Assembly (NCBI RefSeq): GCF_001522545.3
Contig: NC_031770.1
Span: forward strand, 23,296,296 to 23,360,295
Length of the DNA stretch: 64,000 nt
From: Parus major
Taxonomy: Eukaryota; Chordata; Aves; Passeriformes; Paridae
Reading direction: 5' to 3'
The notes below the pieces were generated by a model. That model was given only the letters and a program-made list of their open reading frames with translations, did no database searches and was not told the DNA's origin. Numbering within the stretch: position 1 is the stretch's first letter; every line of letters starts with the position of its first letter. This document shows, piece by piece, positions 1-13,400 of this stretch. A program made the position numbers and the translations under genes.

Positions 1-218
1 GGGAGTAGTTCGGCACTCGCTGCCGTGCTGGGGTCGCGGCGCAGGGACGGAGCCGGGCAGCGCCGGCCCCGCAGCAGCGCCAGAAGCAGCGGCGGCAGGA
101 GGAGGAGGAGGAGGAGCCGGAGCCGCCGAGCGCAGGGAGCCGCCGGAGCCGCTGCCCCGGGCGGCTTGTGAGCGCCGGGCTGCGGCGCCGCCGCTGCCTG
201 CCGCTGCTTCGCGGGTGA

Positions 219-314
219 ATGAACCTGTCCCGGCCGACCACGACGGCGGCTTCGCCTCGGGCTCCGGCACCAGCCTCCCCCCGTACAAGATGGACGGTTT
301 CGCCGGGAGTTTGG
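219..314 (+). other. Upstream ATG/uORF overlapping the EML4 start
   Basis: An ATG at 219 lies 71 bases before the main start in another frame. Its context is weak (T at -3, A at +4). It stays open across the start at 290 and to the end of the exon: exactly 32 codons, so in spliced mRNA its frame continues at the first base of exon 2. An overlapping uORF would lower initiation at 290 if used, but leaky scanning past this weak context is likely. It is probably regulatory at most, not a protein gene. Confidence 0.4.
290..314 (+). CDS. EML4: EML4 first coding exon (1a), partial CDS
   Basis: EML4 is a microtubule-associated protein of the EMAP family. It has an N-terminal coiled-coil trimerisation segment, a basic linker and a C-terminal HELP/TAPE beta-propeller domain, and it acts on interphase and spindle microtubules. 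Only the first eight codons and one base of the ninth are here: ATG at 290 gives MDGFAGSL, then G at 314 before the GTGAGT donor. Family knowledge: EML4 begins MDGFAGSLDDSISAAS, with exon 1 ending in this phase so that exon 2 completes Asp9. The start choice is supported by a strong Kozak context (A at -3, G at +4) and the exact match to the known N-terminus. The rest of the coding sequence, including the trimerisation segment, lies beyond the window. The sequence match is short, but residues, phase and CpG-island context agree. Confidence 0.85.
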
Positions 315-3300
315 GTGAGTGGCGGCGGGACGGGACGGGACGAGGTGCGGGCAGCCCGCCTGCGGCGGGGCCCGGGGCGCGCACCTGCGGCCGGCGGGGA
401 TGCCGGAGCCGCCGGCAGGGACTGCCCGGTGCCGGCCGGGCCGGTGCGTGCGAACACCGCCCGCGGCGGGAGGGGAGGGGATGCCAGCGCGAAATCTGGT
501 CAGCTTCAAACCATCTGTTGCGAGAGCTCCGGCTGCACTTGCCTTCTTTGTTCTTCGCTCGCCGTGGGTTTGCGCTTCCCCAGAGCTAGTTGCTTGGCTT
601 TGGGCTGATGGTTTGGCTCAAGCTGTTTGGGTTTTTTTAAACGTTATTTTGTTTTTTGTCTCTTCTTTTTGCTCCGAGCGGGAGAGACGCCGTCGGTCCG
701 GGTGCAGCGGGCCCGGTGTCGCACCGAGAGCCGCGGAAAGCTCTGCCCTGTCCCGGCTCAGAGCGGCTCCAAGGGGAACGCAGCACCCCTGGAAACCTGG
801 GGGCGCTGGCGGCATCCGCGGGAATGGTAACGGGGCAGTCGGCACCTTCCCGGTGTCCGAGCATCCGTCCGTGCGCCCGAGGCGCCCTTCGGGCTGCTTG
901 GGCGGCAGGTTCCTCTGCCGGAGCCCTGGCGTGAGCGAAAATATTAACTGCTTGTTTTTGGTGCCAGAAAACTGATAGGCTGCTCTGCCTTCAGTTTTAT
1001 GAAGGCTGCGGCAATTTCTCACCAGTTTCTTGAAGCAAAAATACTCCACCAGACCAGTTTTTGACTCGTTTGGGGGACAGATCGCCTGTGCAGCCAGGTT
1101 GTGCTGATTACAGGTGTCAATTGACCATGTATCCAAATGTAACACTTGTAAACCGTGTAAGTTTCCATTTCTGCAAATTTTAAGACCGTTGACTTCGAGG
1201 TGCTGCCTACCTGCTGCTCTCATCGTATTCAGTGCTGCTGCATCTATTGCAGGCATTTTGTGCTCAAACTCACTCCATCTTTTGTAGAATAATAAATCTA
1301 TGCCCCTTAAAAACAAGACTAATTTATTTTTACGTCACTCCCGTAAAACCTGTAGTAACAGTGAATAGTTCTCAATTTTCTGGAAAAATTGACTCATTTA
1401 AATACTTCTAAGTGTGATCCTAACCTTTCAGGTTTTTGAAATGTCAACTCCAGCATTTTGGGCATCTCTCCAAACCAAACCGGTGCACCATAATTAACAG
1501 TATGCTTTGGTAGTTTGGCTCTTTGCCAGATATACTGTCCTTGCTCAAGTAACTGCCATGGCCATTTTAGATCTGGTGATCAGAAAGCGACACATGGAGG
1601 AATTGTACGGGTTCTGTTCCCGGTTTTCTGAGGGAAGATTGTGCCTGTGGGTGACATATGTAAATGTGCCTTGGTTAATATTTATGAACCTCTTAACCCA
1701 GCAGAAGAACTGATCACCATATCAAAGCACACCGATATTGCTTTTAACTCGTGCAGTATTGGTCCCCTGAGGTCGATATTTAGAAATAACTGTTTTTTGT
1801 TGGAAGTAGGAAAAAACTCAATTATTATGAAATAATTAAGCTTTGCTTTCTGGCATGGAGTTTCTCAGTGGACAGTGGCATTGGATCATCGGGTGGGCCA
1901 GCACCTTGTGCTGTGGAGCCATGATGGGCTCATTGGGGCATCCCATGTGTCTTGTTAACGGGGGCTCCATCTGGATCTTTAATTTGTTTCACTGTTTGTT
2001 CAGGAACACGCTGTGATTTTATGTGAATTTAATGAGGATTAAGCTCAGCTCAACCTTTTAAAATGTGTATTATGATATTCACTGCTAGTTGGCCTTTGAT
2101 TTTGCTTTTGTGGCAAGCACTGATGCTCAGAGGTTTTCTGGACTTGGGCTGAGGGGAGGGCATTCCCAGAATCTTTTGCTTTGAAGTATGAAACTTTATG
2201 TGACTTTTTTGTTTCCAGGTTTGAATCATGCTGCTCAGTCCTCTTCTGTATTTTAATCACTTGTTGGCTTTTCTAGCTGCTAATGAGCACATAGTGTTCA
2301 CAAAGATGTGTGAATTGTTCTGAGACCTTTTTTTTTTAAACATCTCTAATTAAAATCTAATGGCTTGAATTTAATCAGCTGTCTGCTAAATGTCTTTTAG
2401 GAAGGCCATAAATTAATGTAATTTAGAATGAAATGTAAAAATTAATTAAAATTATTGTTGGCAAAACTGTGCTGTCTATGTATGTGCATGCTCAACCAGT
2501 CAAGCAAGCTTATTAGAGAGCAAGTTGTCCTTTTAATGCCTCCTGTCATTATCTGGAAGGCAAAATGTTATTACAGATTGTGCCCTCTAGCACAGGCAGA
2601 AATACCTTCTTGCATGTCTCTTGCAGTTGAAAATACTTTACGCAGCTGTTTTCTTTTGGCTTCCACATTGAAACTTTTATGAGAATAAACAGAGGAAAGA
2701 AACCATTTTATATGTAATTTAGAAAATTGTTTTGGTTATTGGCTTAGTAAGTGCTTATGTAGCACTCTACTTACAAGTATACAATTACTGTATACAGTAA
2801 AAAAAAACTCTATGTTATGAGTTAACTTGCACAGTTGAAATAGATATCGGTTATTTTGATAAAGCACTGAGTTATTTCCTGTTTGCTGTGACTTCAGTAC
2901 CTTTAGAATATCACAGTGATAACTGGATCCCATTTATTGTCTCATGTAGGACAGTTGTGTCTCACATTTGGCATTGCCAAAGTGATGGCTCTCAGAGGGC
3001 TCAATGGATTCTGGCCATCTGCTTTTTCAGATTCATCCCTCGAAGTCAAAGAATGTGCTTCTGAATGGGAACAAGAAGTCTGTGAACTTGGACTGGGGTG
3101 CCTGGGCTCTTGCCTTGTGCCCTGGCTGAGACAGAAGCACAGCATGGGTGTCTGGCTCTGATGCTGCCAAGTTCCCCTGCCCCTCAGGGTCCTCATCAAA
3201 ACAGACGTGCATCAGAGCAGAGAAAGCACTGCTGATTCTGCCAACGGAGTCAAGCAGAGAGTTCTAGCAAAAGGGAAAAATAAAAAAGGCAAATAAAAAA

Positions 3301-6300
3301 GCCCGTGTGGGAAATAGTGCAGCTAAGGCTGTCGGTAAGTGCTGTCCTGCTTCATCCCTCGCTCCTGTTTGTTCTGCACTACTGCCCTGCGTCTCTTCCC
3401 CTCTCACGCTGGTGCCTGCGAGCCCCGGGTGAGCTGATTCAGACATGCCCATCAGAGGGCTGCAGGACTGCAGAAGACTGATAGTTTTGCCATAAATAAT
3501 TTTGAGTTTTAGGTATCATTGGGGATTACATAACTTTTCTGCTTTGGTGCTTGCCCCTACTGTTTTGATGGGTTTCTACCTAAATTGTCTTGTTAGGGAG
3601 TAGGAGAAGCATGCCAGGAGGGAAGCAGTGGGAGCCTTCAGCTGAGGGTAGGTGGGACCAGGTGGGGCTGTGTGTAGCTGCCAGCTCTGAGAGTGACTTT
3701 GCTGGGTCTCGTCTAAGGTGTGAGATCTGTTAGATTTAGGGAGAGCCAGCCATGGCAGGCTGCCTGGGGCTGGTGAGGAGTGAGTACTCTTTGCTGGACA
3801 GTTTTCCATTGCTTTTAGCAGCTGCATTGTTTTCCCTTCTGAGAAGGCTTCTGCTAATTGAACTCTGTAACAATAACTCATGGTAAACAAAGATATGGAA
3901 ACATTCATCAGATTATATTAAAAAAATCACTACAGCCTTTTCCAAGTTTTTCACCAGTGTGTGTGATAACAATCTGGAATAAAGCATTTCAAAAGGACTC
4001 TCTCCATTATTGATGTCTGTGGCAGAATAGTAACTCATAGAAATATGGAGAAGTCTCAACTTCTGATTTCAAACCGGGGTTTTTGTGCAGCTGTGCAGGG
4101 TGCCCTGAAGGTTAGAAGGAATCTTTCTGAAGGATTCTCTATGGTTGAAAATAGTTTCACAGAGAAATTAAAATCACTCTTGTCTTGAAGTTTCAGGCAA
4201 GTAGAATAATTTAGGATTTTTTTATTTTTTTTTTTTAAGATTCTTTGAGCCTGTGCATTTTGTTTTCAGGGAAATAGAAAGCAAAGGAGAGCTGAAATTA
4301 CTAAGTGGAGACCAATGCTTTGCTCTGCCGTTGTTACTGGAAGAAGAACTGGAGACATAATAAAAAAAATTCTTTATTTATCATTTTGTGCAGTATCTAC
4401 CTTTTGTTCTGTGGCTGTATTGCTACTAACTGCAGTTTATATGCTAACCACTTACGGGAGGGGTGACGGTTCATATCATTTTGCTCCATTTCTTTTCCTG
4501 GGTATTGTGCAGAAGCTCTCTGTCTTCTGAGTAGGTTCTGAGGCAGCATTATGAGTATGTGCTGCTGCTCAGCCCTGGAGGAACCAGCAGTGTCTGTTGA
4601 ACCTGTGGCTTTGCTAGAACCCGGTAAGGCTTCTCCAGAGCCCCCCGTCTGTGTGGGCAGAGCTGCTACAGGGCTCAAGGTGGCTCAGGCAGAGAGGATC
4701 TTGTGGTCACTGGTGCTGTGAGCCTGGAAAGCGTGTGTGCATGATGATTCATCTCTGGCTGGGCTCACTACCGAGAAAAATGAGTGTGTGGGGTATTTGT
4801 CATTTATTTGGGCTAGAATATTAAGTTTTATCGTTGCCCGTCTAGACTGCAGAAGTGGCCGTGGTGCTGCAATGCAATTGCTCATAGCAACAGCGAGCTC
4901 AGCCTGATTCACAGGGCTCTGCTTGCTCGTGGGATTGCTGTGTGCTATTGTCACTGTGTGTCTTCTTAAAAATAAAAACTTTGGCAGGACATCATTCTCC
5001 CCTGCCTGAGAAGGATGGCCTTGGCTGGTGCCAGGGGAGATTAAACTCCAGCAGCAAGGAGGGAACAGGCTGTTTGCTTTAGAAAGTTGGTGGTGGCGGC
5101 AGCTCACCTTTTGCTAGAGGTCTTCAGTTCATGTGCAGTGAGGAGGAACCCTTTGCTCTCTAGCCAGCTGAAAAGCAAAGGATTGTGTGTTTAAAAAACA
5201 ATCCTGGTTTTGCACAGAGTAATTGGTAATATTTGGTCTCGTTGTGAGTAGTATCTCAAACACAGGAGCCTGTTAGAACTCCCTCTCAAAATTTCTCTCT
5301 CCCTTAGAAAAGCTATTATTAATGCTTGGGATGCTTAGAATAATTTCTGGCCTTACAATGGGTTTTTCATGTTCTTTAATACTTTTGATACTGCAGTAGA
5401 GTTATATGACAGGATTGTCTCTTGCCTGAGGAACCTACTCTGAAAGGATTTTTTCCTTCTATGCCTTATATCATGAAATATGCAAGAGGGAAAAAATTGG
5501 TCAAGAACGGTGTTCTTAGAAGTTTTTGAAGCAGTATTTTGTTTAGCAAGTATTATTATTAATAATAATTGTTTTGTTAGTAAGGGTGATCCACGCCAGT
5601 CCTTGCTCTTCAGAGCTGCTTCCCTTCTTGGTGTGGTTTGTATCAATTAGTGAGGTTTATTTTTGCCTTCTCTCTTCAGGTCCTTGCTAAACCTAATCCT
5701 TAATGAATGTGATCGTAAGGCCAAGAATGTTGTTCCTGTTTTACTCTCACATAATGTAATGGGAAGGGTGTTAGAGGATAATTAATTTTACAGCACGTGG
5801 CATGTACGATGACAGTGCAAGCCTCTCCGCTTTTGCTGGTGTTGAGCCTTTCTAGTAGGGACATTCTTCTGTTTAGGAGGTGAAAAACACCTGATAAAGA
5901 ACTTTCCATAAGCTTCACTAACTTCCTTTTCAAGAAATCTTTCTGCACTTACTTATGGGCTCAGGTGGAACCGCTGCTCACCTCACTTTTCCTTTCTGGA
6001 AACAAGTAAGCACTGGGAGTTTATATAGGAATTACTTCCCTCTTTTCCCTCATCTGCTTGTTTAAATTGAGGCAGAATTCTAGTTTTCTGGATTTTCCTT
6101 TAATTGAATGCTGAAGGATGGATAACTGGACACCACATGGTGATGTGCAATTTTTTTCTGAGAGTGTGAGTGCTCTTTAGCACACGTATGGGCATTCAGA
6201 TTGCAAAAGCTTGTGTCTGTGGGGCAGCTTGGAGTCTGAACTGATCATTCAGTCAATGAGAGTGGGTGGGTGGTGCTGATGGATGTGGAGGACAACACCA

Positions 6301-9300
6301 TCATCATTAAAAATATCAGTTTATTGCTAAATCTTGGAACATACAAACAGTTTTTTCTCATTTTGCGTTTTTCTTTTCTTCCTGCCTGCTCCCTTTCTTA
6401 TTTTTTGTTTAGCTTTTTTTTTGCTCCATGATGCAAGTATTCATGCTACAGACTATCAGTGAGTGCTACAACATTCTTAAGCATTCTGCCCTAAGTCTTC
6501 TTACTGGGTTCAATGAGCTAATGTTTTTTAATTAGTTTTTTGACTGTTTTGCCTCTCAGTGGGTTGCTTCTTTTTCTTATCGTCAGTAGTTTCAGCCTAA
6601 CTTGTTTACTAAATATAGCTGTGTCTTGTTGTTCTTTGACTGCTGGTTTCTTGATCCCTTTCCTGACTCTTTAATGGCTGCACTGCTCTGCATGACAGTG
6701 CTGTTGATAGGGAGGGACAGCTACTTTTTACCACGTTTTTGGGGAATCCAGTTTCTTTCTTTCTTTGGTGGTGTTCACTGCCTTTCTGCCCCATCTAGTG
6801 ATGTGGATTGCATGCTCTTGTACCTTCTTAAGGAAGGTATTTTTGAGTGCAAATCTGTCTTACTGTAGAAGTAGGCTTACTTTTTGTATTTAATACCAGT
6901 TCTTTCTGGAGCTGCTTGTACTTGTGAATGGCTCTTATGCATAATAGAAATGCAGTGTGAGGGACAAGAGAAGAAACAACAGCTATGCACTGTAAATAGA
7001 TATGATGTATTTTGGATGTGATATATTTTGTACAATTACATGGAATTTCCAGTGTATTAAACTGAAGAAAAATACTGCTGTCTGTCACCTGGTTCTCTCA
7101 TTTTGCTGAAGCTCCACTCAGAGCAGTAAATGCAATGTTCCAGCCCAGAGTTGTTCCCAATTCTCTGGCCAGTTTTGAGCTTAAAAAATATGGGAGGGGG
7201 ATGCTGAAACCAGACTGGTTTATATTTGATTGTATTTTGGATTTGTGTAAACAGTCTTAATGCATCAAGCTAAATTGGCAGGCTTTCATAATCCTCTGGG
7301 AAAACTGGGAGTTTGAAACCCAGTGGATAAATGAAGAAAAAAAAAAAAAAATGGTTCTAAGCCCCAGATTTGGCTCTCCAAAGGGATGCTGTAAATTAGT
7401 TAGATCTAGAAATGTGGTTTAGTTAAGGAAAATGAAAATGTGTTTTCATGAGAACATTACAACTTTAAAGACAAAAGAGTAGGATTTATTTATTTTGAGT
7501 TGAGACACAAAAGCGAGAAAATGGCTGTTGACAAGAAATTTATATTTGCTGTCCAAACAAAGAGGTAATGATTTCACCACTTTTTATGGTTTTTAATGAA
7601 ATGATGACATAAGGGTACTAGAAATTGTTTTAAAATGCTTAAATTCAGTCAGTGGCTGAGGTAAGCAAGCCTGCACATGCATAGCTAATTTTAACAATCC
7701 CAAACATATATAAGATGAATGGTAGAACTATTAGTTTCCTTACAGTTATATATGTTACTTTTTTCTCTTTTGAGAACAAAAGAAAAATGTTTTTGCATCA
7801 GGGTTCTGATGAGCTTTGTGCCCATCACTGTAGAGAAGAACAGCAGTAGGGTGGGCTCGAGTTTGTTTCCATTCCCCTTATTCTTGGTGACAAGCAGACC
7901 ATGCCACTTCCTCAAGACATTTCCTGCTGTGTGTGCATTATTTGGATCTTTCCTTCCTTAGAACTGAAGATTTGCATTGGCAAGCTCTGTTTAAACACAG
8001 CAGAGTAGAGCTCAGTCTCACAGGTTCAGTTTTTGAGGAAGGATATCACCTCCCCAGATTAATTTTTTTTTTAAATCTTTATTATATATCTTCCAGTACT
8101 TCTGGCTTCTGTAACTAATAGGCAAACTTTGGAGTGGCTTTGAATCGTAGATATAATTGTAGATATTGTAGACATAATCCTTCAGGTAGGACACAACTGA
8201 CTGAATTCCTTTCCTGGAGCAGTAGAAGTTGGAGACCTGGCCACATGGAATAGAAGGAAAAGGACTCCTGTTAAAGATTTTCTCGCACATCTCTGGTGTA
8301 GATGTGGTGAAACCACTCTTTGAGTAGGAACAGTTCTGAGGTGATTGCTCCACACATCCATTTGGGATCCTCTGGGAGGAGAGTCCACTTCAGATATGTG
8401 AACGTGCACTGCAGCCAGTACGGTTTAGGAGTTGTTTGGGTCGAATTTGATTGAATGGAATTTCAGAAGAGTATATCTAATAATGTGCTTTTTGGTATTT
8501 CCAAAGAGAGGCATGGAAAGGAGGAACCTCTAGGGGTAAGAACCATAAATTAAACTTTTTCAGCTGCAAGGTTCAGAGACATGGCAATACTCGTGTCTGC
8601 ATAGTATCACTTGGCTTCTTTAAACAAGAGCTCTAACAAGGAGGTAATTACAACTTTGTTTAACTGTGAAATTCTGCACTGAACTGCTATCCCCTCCTCT
8701 CCCAGCGTGTCCTGTGCAAATGCCATCAGAGAGACCTGGCAGGAAATCAGTGGTTTGTGTGGCTGTGGTGCTTGCTTTCTGAATTCTAAATGTGTCCATT
8801 AAACCCATGAGGCAAGAGGGACAATAACAGACAGTACAAACTCTGACAGGTGTTTTTTAAAATAATTTAAATTTTTTTTTAATACTCTGTCACAGGATAA
8901 GCATGAAGCAGCACTGAATCCATCTGCATGTCTATTTTCTAAGCATTTAATGATGGCATTTTCCCATGAAAATTATATGACATTTAAGAAAGATGACATG
9001 TTGGCAGTGCTGTTCTCCAGATCTGGAATTTTTTCTGTATTTTCTGTAATCTGTGACTAGTATTTTCTGAAAGATGCTTGGAGAGATGAAATGTTGGTTA
9101 TAAACAAAGAGTTGGGTGATTTGAGGTATTTTCAAAGGAGCTTTAAAAATAGAAATTGCTTCTCTTAAACATAGAGAAAAGTGGGTCTTAGGCATAGTTG
9201 TAGAAAACAGTAAACAATTCAGATTATTGGTAAAACACTTTGTTTTCCCCCTGAACACTTTATTTGGCTTATTAGTGGGTCATTAGAAATGATATTTCAG

Positions 9301-9694
9301 TGCTATTTGCTGGAATAACTAATTGTTATTGTCAGTACTAACTGAATTGTTGGTACAAACTCTAAATAGGAAGAAACAATTGCTGGCCCACAAGTGCTGT
9401 GGAGCTTTTGGTGGTGCATTTCCAGCATTTTAGGCAGTAACAGTGTTACAAACTGATGTACATTTTTATGATTCAATTGGAGAATTGTCCAATTGTGGAC
9501 ATAATTTCTGTGTGAGATTAACATGATGCCTCTAGCTTTTGCATGCTGGCTGGTTTAGGGGCAAAGAAAACAGATAGAACCTAGCAATCTTTAAATTTGT
9601 AAACTCTGAGGTTTAGAGCCACCCCAGACAAGCACTGAAAAACAATCCCACTTTATTCATGATGTGGAAAAATACAGAATAGAAGTTACTGTTT
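315..9694 (+). other. EML4: EML4 intron 1, first part; no gene seen
   Basis: After the CpG-island tail (to ~950) the sequence is ordinary AT-rich intron with scattered T and A tracts, including a 15-A run at 7337-7351. All open frames are short and shadow-like, without recognisable domains, signal peptides or conserved motifs. I found no convincing exon, RNA gene or mobile element in this stretch. Confidence 0.7.
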
Positions 9695-9805
9695 AATCAC
9701 AGAATGTTTTGTCTTGGAATGAACCTTAAAGATCACCTGGGTCCAACCCCCCTGCTGTGGGCAGGGATACCTTTCATTAGACCAGGTTGCTCCAAGCCTC
9801 ATCTG
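9695..9805 (-). mobile_element. CR1 LINE 3'-end fragment, minus orientation
   Basis: The stretch reads like the complement of the avian CR1 3' end: AATCACAGAATG, then TTGGAATGAACCTTAAAGATC, TCCAACCCCCCTGCTGTGGG and AGACCAGGTTGCTCCAAGCC. CR1 copies are usually 5'-truncated and keep this 3' end. About 110 bases remain and no reading frame survives. It is a strong marker for bird or other sauropsid DNA. Confidence 0.85.
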
Positions 9806-11213
9806 ATGACAAATTTAATTCTGAAATAGACTTCCATTTTTCATTTTTAGATGCCAAACTTTTAGATGTTAATAGTTGTAAGTTATTTAAACTTCGGAGG
9901 GGTTCAAGCTGTGGGCATCAGGTTGGTAGATGTTGCCAGTATTTGATCTTAGTGTCCTGCAGAATGGTTGATTATGGGTTAAATGTCATGGTGTGCATTA
10001 GCAAATGCAGGAAATATTTGTTGGGAGGAATCTTATGTTGCTTTTTCATTGGGATAATTTTTCAGTGAGCTGGTATGGGACTCTAATCTGGCACCCTTAC
10101 TGAACAGGAGAGAGGAGATCAGTTTTTCTTTATATCAAGGCATCTGAGTTTTGAACAGATTTTTGATCATTCATTTTGTGTGTGCATGCCAGGCTTGTGG
10201 CTCTGCTACAGGAATGTTTGTATGTGTGTATAATATTCTATTTGTAGAGAAATATGAAACTGGAAGAGCATTTAATTTGACTTTTAGTAGTCAAATGTTG
10301 AAGTCATCATTCACCTGAGAAACAAAGAATGCAAGCTGTTTACTACTGGATTAAGGTATTTGAAACATTGTTAGGGTAGAGATTTTACTTTGTTTCCCTC
10401 TGCCTATCAATTCAGTTATTACCTAGCTAAACAATACAGGTTTGTGTGTACAGATTCTTGCTAACATGCTTTTAATTATCTGCATTTACTTAATTATTAT
10501 TTGCGGTAGAAATTTCAATTTCCTGCTCCTATAGCTATGGCAGCTGTACTAGCAAAAGGGCTCTAACTTGGCTGCTGGCTTTTGTGAGTGGCAAAATTTG
10601 CTGTTTGTTTTCTGTAGATCACAAAGTGATTTTGTTTTTTTCCCAAAGCTATAGATAAAATGGCAGGGAATTGCTGGAAAGTGAAGGAGAATTGACAAGA
10701 AAGCTTGCATAGAGTATTTGAAGCCTAAATTGTATTTGTCAGTTTGTGCAGATTTGTGTTTGATAAGATCACTTACATCTGCCTTTCAGCCTTTAATTGA
10801 AGGTAATTTAAACATATAAAATTTTAATAGTCCTTATTTTAGTTTCCAGAACTAATTGGGAAATTTCCAGACCCTGGTGTCTGCATATGTATATATATAG
10901 TAACACACCCACTGATATCCTCCTACCCTCTCCCCCAGTTTCATTTAAAGGATTCAAAGTCTGGCTACCCTTTCAGTGAAGGAACTTCTCCCAGTATCAA
11001 ATCCAAACCTGTTCTGATGCAATTTCCTGTGTTGTATGACTTGTTCCCTGGGAGACTGACCCCCACATTATATATAACATCTCTCTTATGTAATATAGCC
11101 CTATCTGGACTTACTTTTTGTATGTTTGATTAATGCACTTTTTGGCTTCCTGTCAGTATTACTGGCTCCTGATTATCTTTTTGCATTGCAGTATGCATGT
11201 TGGTTTTGAAAGA

Positions 11214-11237
11214 CTTTAAGCTTTTTAAAGCTTAAAG
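11214..11237. repeat. Perfect 10-bp inverted repeat
   Basis: CTTTAAGCTT and its exact reverse complement AAGCTTAAAG are separated by TTTA. A TGGTTTTGAAA motif occurs just before (11201) and just after (about 11239) the palindrome. The function is unknown; replication slippage or template switching in AT-rich DNA could produce it. Confidence 0.8.
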
Positions 11238-13400
11238 TTTTGGTTTTGAAAAGCTTTGAAATAGCTTTTGTTTTTTTTGTCTTTGCCATGTTGCTATTTA
11301 CGGAGTCTTTTGCATACTGCATATGGGTTAAAACTCAAAATACCTTCAAAGTTAAACAAATTAGCAGGCAGAAGATAGAAATCTTTACTAGAAAGAAGCG
11401 ACTTGCCTAAGATGAGCAAGAAGCTGTATTTTGGCAAACGGCTCTTCTGTACTATCATACGATCTTTGGGTATGTATTTTTAGAAGAAAAATGGGTAGGG
11501 TTGATGTCATCTAAGAGTTGTCTGTTGACTCTTAACTCCAGTTTTCTTCATCAGCTTAATTACTCTGGGATTTAACCATCCCTTGAGTTGCAGTACTGGC
11601 TTAACAGCCTCAGGTACTGGCTTCTGCCTTTGATCTGCATCTTTCTTTGTTGAGAAACAGGGGTGCAGAAGCAGCCATTTCATAGTGATTTTCATCTGCC
11701 TCATCAGCTTTAATGTGTATGTGCTAACATTCCCCCTTCTCTGTCATGCACAGTTCATGCTGTATCCTACAGTCTCCTCCAAGTTCCACAAAGAGCAGCT
11801 GCTTGGTGGCCTTAAGCCATGTGCTGCCTGTGGGTGCTGTCATGCTGGGGAGCCGAGCCAGATCATGGGATCTGGGGTAAACCCTCTGGGGCAAGACCTT
11901 TGAGATGGAAACCATCTCTGCTTCTTTTGGTGATTCCCCTGTAGGTGTGGTCCTGAGTGATGTATAGGGAAGCTGGGGTAGTGTGACAGCAGAGACTTCC
12001 ATGTGGTTGTACAAAACAGGGGTAATGCTAATAATTACATATCACATGTAGTTTTGACTTTCCCTGAATAAGCAGTTTTGTAGCATGGAAGGGAAAGGAA
12101 AATGTCTGCCTTTGGAAGGAAGGCCTCTAATTTGAGACTGCAGGAGCCACTCTGGTGAACTCTCTGAGGGGTTTCATGGGGATGGTGACAAGCTACAGCT
12201 GCTGGAGGGATGCTCTGCAGAGCAACTTGTTTTTCTTCCTGTTGTGTTAGACTGCTGTGGCATGTGCTCCTCCCTATGAATACCTGGATTGTCCAACGCT
12301 ATGTAGCTTTGTAGAACCACCCATTCCCTCTCAGGTACTTCTGTGGGTGCCTTGTGATTATTTGGGGTTTTTAAAAACTTCTATTCCATGTAGAATATTA
12401 TTTTCTGTTTTTCGCTGAATGCCATTTAACTTCAGGTTTTTGCTGGAAAGTTTTTGAGGTGATATATGACACACTTGCCATGTTCACCATGCTTGTCATG
12501 GGCTACTTTGTGTCATGTCACCCTTTTTCTAATCTGTGCTTTCCTCAGATGCTGAAGTCTAGTGACTTTAGCATTATAGAAACAATTTTCAGTCTGTTGG
12601 AAACAGGTGTTGGAATAGGTTTTAGTCATTTACCTCTTGTGTTATGTGAACCAAGCACGCTGATGCTCTGATAGCTTGATGTCTTTCTGGGCCACTTCCA
12701 AGGATCTTGGAGAAGGAGGGTGCTGCAGCTGTTGCAATTTACTGGCTGTTCAGTCCACCAAGGTTCTGCTCCTCAATTCTCTTGTAACAAGAAACATCCC
12801 TCTAATTTAATAAGATAATGGCTGCCATATGCCTTTCTTCATTCCCTCTTTTCTTCTTCAAATTTTTCATGTGTGTTTATGTACTAAAAGGGGACCATCC
12901 TCCATGCTAGTAAAACACTGAAAGTAGGTAAGTTTCTGCTTATTTAGAAACATTTTAATGTATAGAAAATAATCTTAAAGGCATTTATATTAGTTTTTTA
13001 TACTGAGGTACATTCCACATATTTGTTAATCATTATTGGTTTGATTATTTTGTTTGACGTAACTTATTTTTCCAAGGACTTTTATTACAGCAATTACACA
13101 TGAAACTTAGAAGGAAGTACAACATCAGATCACTAGAGATTCTCTGCTGCTTTTACAGTTAATTTTTATGTTTTGTGGTATTAAAGTTAATGATTTCTGG
13201 CTGTGCTGGCTGTTTCACATGCGTAGTGTATATTGTATCTGCTTTATTACTGAGGGTATTTTTTTGAACCCACATGCGTCAATGTAATTGGTAGGAAACT
13301 TACCTTTGGTTTTGTAATTGAACACACAGTTGTATTTGGGTGCTTTCTAGTGCTGCCTCTTTTATTGATCTAGCAAGTGACTTGTAGCAGTCATATAAAG

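Larger units (their letters stand above)
1..314 (+). other. EML4: EML4 exon 1a (5' UTR plus first coding bases), left end open
   Basis: The exon runs into a strong donor, TTGG|GTGAGT, at 314/315. The untranslated part is GC-rich with GGA/GCC triplet tracts, as in many CpG-island leaders. The frame of the main start codon has no stop back to base 2, but also no ATG upstream of 290; only near-cognate codons such as GTG at 215 occur. The left boundary is unknown because the transcription start is not visible. Confidence 0.75.
1..950 (+). promoter_or_regulatory. EML4: CpG island at the EML4 5' end, cut by the window edge
   Basis: The first ~950 bases are far richer in G+C and CpG than the following intron and include GGC/GCC runs, a (GGA)n tract at about 98-115 and several GGGCGGGG-type blocks around 360-375. 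There is no TATA box near the exon. This is the usual form of a broadly expressed, CpG-island vertebrate promoter. The island covers the 5' untranslated region, the first coding segment and the start of intron 1. The transcription start cannot be placed; it may be in the window or just upstream, because base 1 already lies inside the island. CpG density fades after about 900-950. Confidence 0.8.

Noticed and set aside
319..975. 218-codon plus-strand frame and its shadows after exon 1a
   Set aside because: Lies beyond the GTGAGT donor in the CpG-rich start of the intron; no domain or similarity recognised.
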